Shown: positions 48,761-64,000 of the stretch, piece by piece
Numbering within the stretch: the first letter of the stretch is position 1
How the letters are laid out: every line of letters begins with the position of its first letter
The notes under the pieces: model-generated
Told to the model about the DNA's origin: nothing
The model's database searches: none
Seen by the model: the letters and a program-made list of their open reading frames with translations, nothing else
Position numbers and translations under genes: made by a program
NCBI RefSeq assembly: GCF_958295425.1
Contig: NC_081137.1
Span: forward strand, 12,935,254-12,999,253
Length of the DNA stretch: 64,000 nt
Reading direction: 5' to 3'
From: Solea solea
Lineage: Eukaryota; Chordata; Actinopteri; Pleuronectiformes; Soleidae

Positions 48761-50486
48761 AAACATTTTAACGAAAAATTGTTTGTAAATGAGTGTTAAT
48801 AGTGTGGGGGTGGAAGATTCATTGTGAAAATGGAGTCAGAAGCCATCAGGTGAAGGGGCGGTCTTTCATGTGTCCATTCACACATGCTCTGAAAACGCAT
48901 TCCGGACACACTTACGTTTACGGGTACGTTCAGACCTAAACTAAGCCCCAAGTCCACATGAGACAGAATCACGCAGGGTGGGTAAAAACCAGGTCCGACA
49001 GCAAACCCACCTTCACAGGATGTCATGAATGCACTTGAATGGATTTTTGAGGCTACTGTTTGTATCGGTGACAGCCATGACCCTTTTCACAGCAATATAC
49101 CCAAGAGAAAATCTTACATGCTGCATCTTTTAAGTATGATATGATTAATGAGTCCGCATGACCAGTCACGAGCTGTGACCACCCCAATATGAGGTCCGAT
49201 AGCACCATATTTGTCTTTTAAATTTCTTAATGGTAAATAAGAGTGTCTAAGCCATAGATCAAGCATATCATGGATAAAACCATAGGTCTCATACTCAGAC
49301 ATACACGCAACTAAATAGATTGCATGTGTATACAAAGACATATGTAAAACAGCATGGTCAATTTGGTTTTGCAGCAGGAAAATTCAGGTTGTGCTGTATT
49401 AAGTGGACCAGGAAATGAATGAATGACTGACTGTTCTCCCGTGAAGCGTAGTGTTCGTGTCATGTGTCGTCGGGCAAGCTTCTTGTTTGTCTAAAAAGGC
49501 GTGAAACTGTCTTTGCCATGGTTTAAACATGTAGTGTTGTAACACCACAGTGTCCTTGTGGGATACTTAAAAGTGAACTAAAGGGCCAGTAACTGGGCGA
49601 GATGCGAGTGAACAGGAGGCTGCAGAGGGGTTCAGTTGACGGAAGAGCAAACCATGGGCCAGAGGAACACTCAGAGCATCATCATGTACTGGTCCATAAT
49701 TTATTAAATCATTAATTTAAGGCAACACAACTGAAATCTGGGTCATTTCGGGTTACTGTGGATGGAGTGCCAAAAGCCCTTGACGTTTTGCATAAAAGGA
49801 AAAAAAAAATAATAATAACCTGCCAGTTAGTAAAGGCTGTTATAAAAGAAAGATGTTGGTCAAGTAGCGATAACCTCTCAAAAATTCCAGCTAGCAAAAC
49901 TAAACATGAACAACCCTCGACAATCTTAAAACATTCTGGACAGTAAGTACAAACCAGCCAAGTGTGTGTATGCGTGTGTACACTAAATCACAAGTACTAT
50001 TTGAATGAGAAAATGGCTTCTTAGGTCATACACACACAGAGCCCTGGCTTTTAGAATCTGCACTAACTAAATTAACTGTGTTTGCTCAAACCTGGTGCCA
50101 AACAGCTGACAAAACAAAAGCACTCATCACAAATGTTTCCCGTGTCGTGGACACGCACACGCTCCCAGATCAACGGACCTCAGTAAACACCAGAGTAGCA
50201 GAGGAGACGGTTTCAACGACTAAAATAAACGACCCGCTGCGTCACACCGCAAACTACACAATGACATGCACTTCTAAATGCCACACACGTTAATTAGCTC
50301 ACTTCCTTTGTGCGTTAAGTTGCGTATCTTCATTGAAAATAACTATCTTAAATAGAGCATACTTCATGGACGAGTAACGAGTAAATGGTTAGCTACAATC
50401 TGAAAAGGCAAGACAATGATTTCCACGACGCGAAGACACGGACAATTAGTACAGGACTTTTCCGAACAAATGACAAAACCGCTGCT

Positions 50487-50703
50487 GAGGCGAGGGCTCA
50501 GTGACGCAGCCGCTGCTGAGGCGAGGGCTCAGTGACGCAGCCGCGCCTGAGGCGAGGGCTCAGTGACGCAGCCGCGTCTGAGGCGAGGGCTCAGTGACGC
50601 AGCCGCGTCTGAGGCGAGGGCTCAGTGACGCAGCCGCGTCTGAGGCGAGGGCTCAGTGACGCAGCCGCGTCTGAGGCGAGGGCTCAGTGACGCAGCCGCG
50701 TCT
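50487..50703. repeat. 31-bp CpG-rich minisatellite (7 units)
   Basis: Seven near-identical units with period 31 start at 50487, 50518, 50549, 50580, 50611, 50642 and 50673. Each contains GAGGCGAGGGCTCAGTGACG and CAGCCGCGTCT, with four CpG per unit. The first two units differ by a few bases, and the last five are essentially identical, implying recent expansion. It lies in the presumed ammecr1 3' UTR. Confidence 0.95.
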
Positions 50704-51922
50704 GAGGCTGCTTGGTGTACGTCCGCATTCACCCACAAGACTAGCATTAGCGCTTTAAGTGGCACTGAATACAATACACTTCAAGCCAAACAACTCCTCC
50801 GATAGTGTCGAATAAAAGAGAGAATATGGCTTTAAGTAGTTATAGCATGTCCCCGTTGAGTGACTCCCTGCCAGTAAACTCAAGACACCAACAGACTAAG
50901 TAACAAAAGCATCAATCACGTACCTACTTTCATGCCTGGTAGCTCTACTGCAGGGAAAGCAGACCGACTTGTAGCCAAATTTTCCAATTTATGAACATGA
51001 TTATCCTCAGACAAAATGGCTTCCTCCCCACGTACTTTCACTTAAAAAACAAGGGAACATGGTTGTCAGCTCTATCAAACATGGTTCAAAGATTAAAGGT
51101 TCCACCACAAAACACTACAATTACTCAGGGGAGAGAGATTCTTTTTTTTTCTTTCTTTAAATGTAAAATCCGTTTTCTATCTCATTCCACTGATTTTTAT
51201 CTTGTGGCAGATCGAAGTCCGTATCCACACACGGATATACACACTTCTCAAACAATAAACGTGATCCTACCATCCATGCTTTGGAGTATACAGACCCCAA
51301 TAAATAGTCCCAACTACAACACTACAGGAGTTTACAAGACTCAAACAACCTCAACAAGTCAATCTTTTTTTGTTTTTTGTTTTTTGAGAGGAATCAAGAA
51401 GAGAGATGGCAAAGCCTTCAAGAACTGCAGTTGCTTTGCTACATGGTATACATGTCCGGTGATTAATATAAATTAAGAGGCAAAAACTAAAAGAAAAGTA
51501 AAGAATTTCTTAGTAAAACTGAAACAAAGCCTAAAGAATAAAAGTGTAATACTAATCTAAGAGATTTGCTTCCATCCACAGAATCAAACACCTGATTAGG
51601 TTTACTGAGAAGTTCAATAAAATCCATCATTTGTTAATTTTCAAAAATATGAATAAGGGGGGGGATTATAGATAGACTTATAAGTATGCTGCAAAAACAT
51701 AACCACAGGCAACGAAAAAGAAATGTGTGGATTTCTTGCCGTAATCAAATGATGCTTCGTTGCCACCCGTTGCCATGTCAACGTCTGGGAGACAGCCAGC
51801 ATGGCAACGGAAACTATCATCATAAAATGGTACAGTAGTAGAAATAGCTAGACCAGGAGGGGGCGGGCTCTCCTGGGAAAAGGTCCGCGGAGAGGTCCAA
51901 TGATTGGTCATGCGGCTCGCTG

Positions 51923-59986
<8,064 letters not shown>

Positions 59987-60118
59987 CTTGGAACAATCTG
60001 CACCGACACACCGCTTCCGACCCATAACCGTCACCGCGGGAAGGGTGGGGGGGAACGCCGACCAGACGTAGAAATCCCACTGCGCTGATACGTATGACGG
60101 ACAATACTCCACTTTCAC

Positions 60119-61904
60119 GCTTTTATTTTTTTATGTCGGACGACGAAATAACCGATATGGTGAGAAGACTGCAATGTCACCCTAGCGTTGCCTTTAAAAT
60201 GCGTGACTTTGTTACGCAAAATCCATAGCAGGACAGCCGCTTTTTTTCCCGTTGAGTAGTCAGCCAGTCTAGCTTTGGATTTCGGTGTTCCAGTGGATCA
60301 CCGATAACGTCAAGTCCCAATAGTTTCTCCTTCTCCCTTAACACGGTACCATTTGAGGCTACCTCAATCCGTTCCCCTTCAACACACAAGTTTAGGGAGT
60401 ACACAGTCCGAACAGGCCGCAGATGACAGCAGGCAGGCGGTCCAGATGTGAAGCCGACAGCCGGTGCGCTGTAGCCCCGCAGCACACCTCTCCAAGTGGA
60501 AGCCGGGAGCTTGCATACGCAGGACCCATAAGCTTCAGCACAAATTGCGCACAGTGTCTTGGAGAGCGTAGCTTCTCATTGCACCAGCTTTGTTTGCTTC
60601 AGCCTTTACGAACTTCTTATTACACAACAACAGGCCCAGTATGTTGGAATTCCAGACAGTGGGATAATAACGCAGAGGAAAATGGCATCTGACAATGCAA
60701 TGCGGGGTTGGCATGGCACAATGAACCGCGTCAGCAGCGCCGAGCAAGTCATTTCAGTAACGTATAGGCCAGAGTTTGCACCTGCATCATTTCTGTTCTT
60801 GGACCAGGTTAAAATCTCAAGAAACAACACCCCCGCGTCAAATATAGAGCTGAAAGTTTTCACTGTAGGTTTGTTTGGAGGCTGTCATCCGTTTATGAGA
60901 CATATAGAAGAGCATTATTGTCCGCGAGCCGTGAGAAATCCTCCGGGTTTAGTAACCCTCGCTCCGCACCTTCTCTCAGCTGCTACCAGTCAGTGCTGTT
61001 CGGGTAAAGCCCTGTGATCTGTCTGTGGGAACAGGCGTCGGTGTCGTCGGCACGCCGGAACCGGATTCAGAAAGAGTGTTGCGCACACTTGCTCCACATT
61101 CTGCGTAGCATCTGAGGGTATCACGTTTGCTGTGGAAAAGCACGCGCTCTCGACGCGTGCGTGCAGTGGAAAAAATATCCCTAAGTTATAAAAGGAATAT
61201 GACCAGAGTGGTCTGTATCTGTACGCAATATACCTTTTAGCTCTACTCTTTAATCGCTTCCATCTGCCTTTGATCACTGTATTCCTTTAATAGATTTCTG
61301 TATTTTCTATTTACCTGCACCCGTTTTGAACACAATTTTACTGGTATGTCTGACAATAAAGGTACTAACGAGATAGGTTTGTGTTTTTAGAGCAGCACAG
61401 TGAACTCATGTGATCCTGAATCTGTAAATATAATCCATGCACAAAACTTATTATATCACATGCCCGCATTATACTCCACCCAAGCCCAACTCGACATTGC
61501 TTTGAGTAGAGGAGGGGGTGAGGTGTAAGGTATGCCAGTCTGACTCTTAATTATATGTATCTCATTATAGTTAGCTACAATTCAGTTAAGATATTTACAA
61601 CTCCAGTTTAAGATCATTAGCCTACGGTTTTAGTTCAAGTTTATAAGACCTTTAATTTACCTCAATTCAAGATGCCTATAAATATGGTTTGATCTGACTT
61701 ATATTAACACATACCAACAGTCTGGTGCCGAGATAAAACCATTATAATTCACCAAATTCTAGATATCTATAAGGGGAAGCTGCAAACGTTTGTGCCTTAT
61801 TGTCAAATTTTAGTTTTCAGTTGTAGAAGGCTGTCTAATGGTGAGATAAAGCAGTGGAAATATTAACTGGTATAGATTTGATTCACCCTGGTATCTGTGC
61901 CGCA
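60119..61904. other. Upstream of ammecr1, no gene recognised
   Basis: Moderately CpG-rich to about 61160, then AT-rich. The longest frame (60559-61017, +) shows no recognisable domain. A divergent non-coding transcript or upstream first exon is possible but unsupported. Confidence 0.5.
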
Positions 61905-62150
61905 GGTTCACCCATGGTAAATTGCCACTCCATATATGGATATCCTGGGGTCAGCAAATAGTTGCAATAATAATGCAGCAGAGGTTACAAAATAGACAGT
62001 TTTCTTTTTTTTTTGTTCATAAAAACGAGCCAAGTGAACTTTGAACTGTGACGTATTTCCAAATTTCACAAATCCAATACGATTGTAAAAGTTTTGAGTA
62101 ATTTTTGCTCAGGTGTGTTATAGTTGGTGAAAATTGAAAATTGAAAATTA
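61905..62150 (-). mobile_element. piggyBac-like MITE, truncated copy in reverse
   Basis: It contains CACCCATGGTAAATTGCC, AAAAACGAGCCAAGTGAACT and TTTTTGCTCAGGTGTGTTAT, matching the reverse complement of 42518-43047 in order. The terminal CCCTTA ends are not preserved. Confidence 0.6.
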
Positions 62151-63599
62151 TAGTTTCAGTGATAGAAAGTTTCCAAGTACCTGAATTAGCCCCTTTTTCT
62201 ACTATAAGTAATATAGAACATTTGTACACTTGGCTCCTTAAGTCAACATTTTCCATTCATTTGAATAGGAAACATATTCTAACATGTCAGTCAGCAGAAT
62301 AATGTGTAAAACTTCCTCAGTCCCAGATGGGTTTGACGTGATGTGATACAGAATGGCTTCTTTGTCACAGTCAACAGAGTAAAAGCATGAAATGCAAATC
62401 AGCTGTGATGTGGACATTGGTTATTTAGTCTACTACAGTGAAAATACAGAAATAGGTTCACTCACCATGCTTAATTATTGCATTTTCCTACTTCACTTTA
62501 TATTTGAACATAAACATTTAATGTAAAACTCCATCATCGAGTGTTTAGCTTGGTAGTGTGCACACGTGGCTCAGTGCAGCTGAGTCGAGTGTATTCTCTG
62601 TGGAGGAAAAAAAAATGCTTTCATGTGACCAATGGATTTTGCTTGCCGATGATGTCACCACAAAGCCATCCATCCAGATTATGTTTCGAAACTATACCAG
62701 ACGAAAGGGGACACATGCAGGCTCAATTACTGACTGTTCCAATAGATCATAAAAAAGATCACTGTTCTTCAAGGTCAGTGTGGCTTTAAGTGAAGTGAAC
62801 AGGCTGGGCTGAGTGTTTTTGCAAAGCGTATGGTCTCATATGATTTAAGACAAGTTCTAACACACACCCAAATCCTCACTCACTCATTGAATATGTATGG
62901 AGAAAATAGACTTGTTTGTTCTATTCATTCAGTCACTTCTACTCTTGAGAGCAGGAACAATCTGGCATGCTGTTGTTTGGCCTTGTGGGGGAATTTCCCA
63001 CAGCCACAGGACTCACTCGCCCCTGAGGTAACAAGCATATAACTGTGCAAAAGACAGAGAGTCAGCCATCTTAATGATGATTCAAAGGAACAGGAAGTTC
63101 AGAAGAATTCTGCACATAAATCAGAAAGAACACCAAAAATGGTGTTTGTTTGGGCCAAGTCTGGGGTCAACCACATACTGAATATAACCTATTTAAAACA
63201 GACTAAAAGGAAAATGTTGATGCTTGTACTCATATGACATGGAGGTTTTACTTAATATCTATAAATCAGGGAATTCTTATCCCCTGTTGATATAAGTAAT
63301 ATCCAAATTGGCTAATCTGATGTGGTGCACAAAACCTACAATAGGCACAAAAAGTACACAGATATTTCAGGTTAAATGTAGCTGCATGAGTTGTATGTAC
63401 TTAGTACTGACATATAATCAGTGCTCACAGGGAACCAGCTTGAGTCACAGATGCTTGCTATAAAAAAAAAACAGATTTTGGACCAACAGATTATCCAAAA
63501 AGAGGTTTATCAATTTAAGTCTATGTTATCTTAAAAAAAAAATTAGCTTTACCATTAAAAAACAGTTGTTTGTTTCGCTTTGTAAAACACTCTCTCCCC
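62151..63599. other. Intergenic, no gene recognised
   Basis: AT-rich with short homopolymers. No coding or RNA signal is recognised. Confidence 0.6.
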
Positions 63600-63840
63600 C
63601 CACACCAAAGTCCATAAAGAAGAGCTGTGATTTTACATCACAGCACAGAATATCCCCTGCTGCCTCAATCAGCAACTATGTGTTATGTTGTGACTTCATT
63701 GTTTGAAACATTTTGTTGAGATGTCTCTAATTGACACTATCTTGGCAAACGTAGCAGTAGATCAGCATTTCAATCCCTTGTCCGTGCATGCTAAAAATTG
63801 TTTAATTTCTCCATGGTTTTGTGTAGGGACAGTGAGTGGT
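63600..63840 (+). repeat. Dispersed repeat A, copy 6
   Basis: It starts ACACCAAAGTCCATAAAGAA and includes TGACACTATCTTGGCAAACG and AGCAGTAGATCAGCATTTC, in the order seen in the other copies. No coding. Confidence 0.55.
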
Positions 63841-64000
63841 TTATGACATTTAGTTATTAATTTTTTTTTTTTTTACAAATGACTGTTATCAGGGTTGTAA
63901 ATGATTAATATGATAATGGTTAACACAATATGAGCGATGTCCATTTATTATTGTCAGTGGAAAGATCCCATTTTCACACTGTGAAAAATAGAGTTTGTAT

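Larger units (their letters stand above)
46250..51922 (-). other. Probable long ammecr1 3' UTR
   Basis: This is non-coding DNA downstream of the ammecr1 stop, with long T- and A-rich stretches and no other gene. Candidate AATAAA signals on the minus strand lie at 46252-46257 and 49700-49705, among others. Mammalian AMMECR1 mRNAs also have a 3' UTR of several kb (from memory), which supports the long option. A CpG-rich 31-bp minisatellite (50487-50703) lies inside. The extent is inferred, not shown. Confidence 0.4.

Noticed and set aside
60559..61017. 152-codon frame upstream of ammecr1
   Set aside because: No recognisable domain, no conserved residues, poor start context; it lies in a mildly CpG-rich stretch where stops are rarer.

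Overview
The window looks like nuclear DNA of a ray-finned (teleost) fish. The evidence is two vertebrate genes whose products match TMEM164 and AMMECR1 along their whole length, GT-AG introns, and abundant fish-style DNA-transposon debris (Tc1-like, hAT-like and piggyBac-like short elements, microsatellites, minisatellites). I cannot name the species. All calls come from reading the sequence and from recalled knowledge of the families; no search was run.

Layout. 1-12437 is intergenic, with no gene recognised; it holds a decayed Tc1-like transposon near 8.2-9.3 kb and simple repeats. 12538-30862 (+) is tmem164: six coding exons, 867 nt including the stop, predicted 288 aa. Its introns carry a hAT-like MITE with an exact 8-bp target duplication, copies of an unnamed dispersed repeat, a CCAAT/GTAATAA repeat module, a 1-kb purine-rich minisatellite and a 0.7-kb pyrimidine (TTCC) tract. 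A probable 3' UTR runs to about 32.15 kb. About 32.2-46.2 kb is a gene-free spacer with the most unusual DNA of the window: about 96 tandem copies of a 38-bp satellite (33906-37568), then a roughly 1.7-kb imperfect inverted repeat built of tRNA-like modules around a GC-rich hairpin cluster (37895-39605), then a short related array (39838-40055). After that come piggyBac-like MITEs and a fossil LINE fragment. 51923-59986 (-) is ammecr1: six coding exons, 975 nt including the stop, predicted 324 aa. A long, AT-rich 3' UTR probably reaches about 46.25 kb, and a CpG-rich first exon/promoter lies near 59.6-60.1 kb. From 60.1 kb to the end there is no recognised gene, only repeat copies.

The two genes face each other tail to tail. 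As I recall, TMEM164 and AMMECR1 are also neighbours on human Xq23, so this is probably an ancient linkage group. No functional link between them is implied: TMEM164 is an integral-membrane phospholipid acyltransferase linked to ether-lipid remodelling and ferroptosis, and AMMECR1 is a soluble, probably nuclear protein of unknown biochemical activity.

The best candidate for something undescribed is the 33.9-40.1 kb composite: a satellite with higher-order structure next to a foldback made of repeated tRNA-like units, with hairpins in the loop whose tips are mutually complementary.
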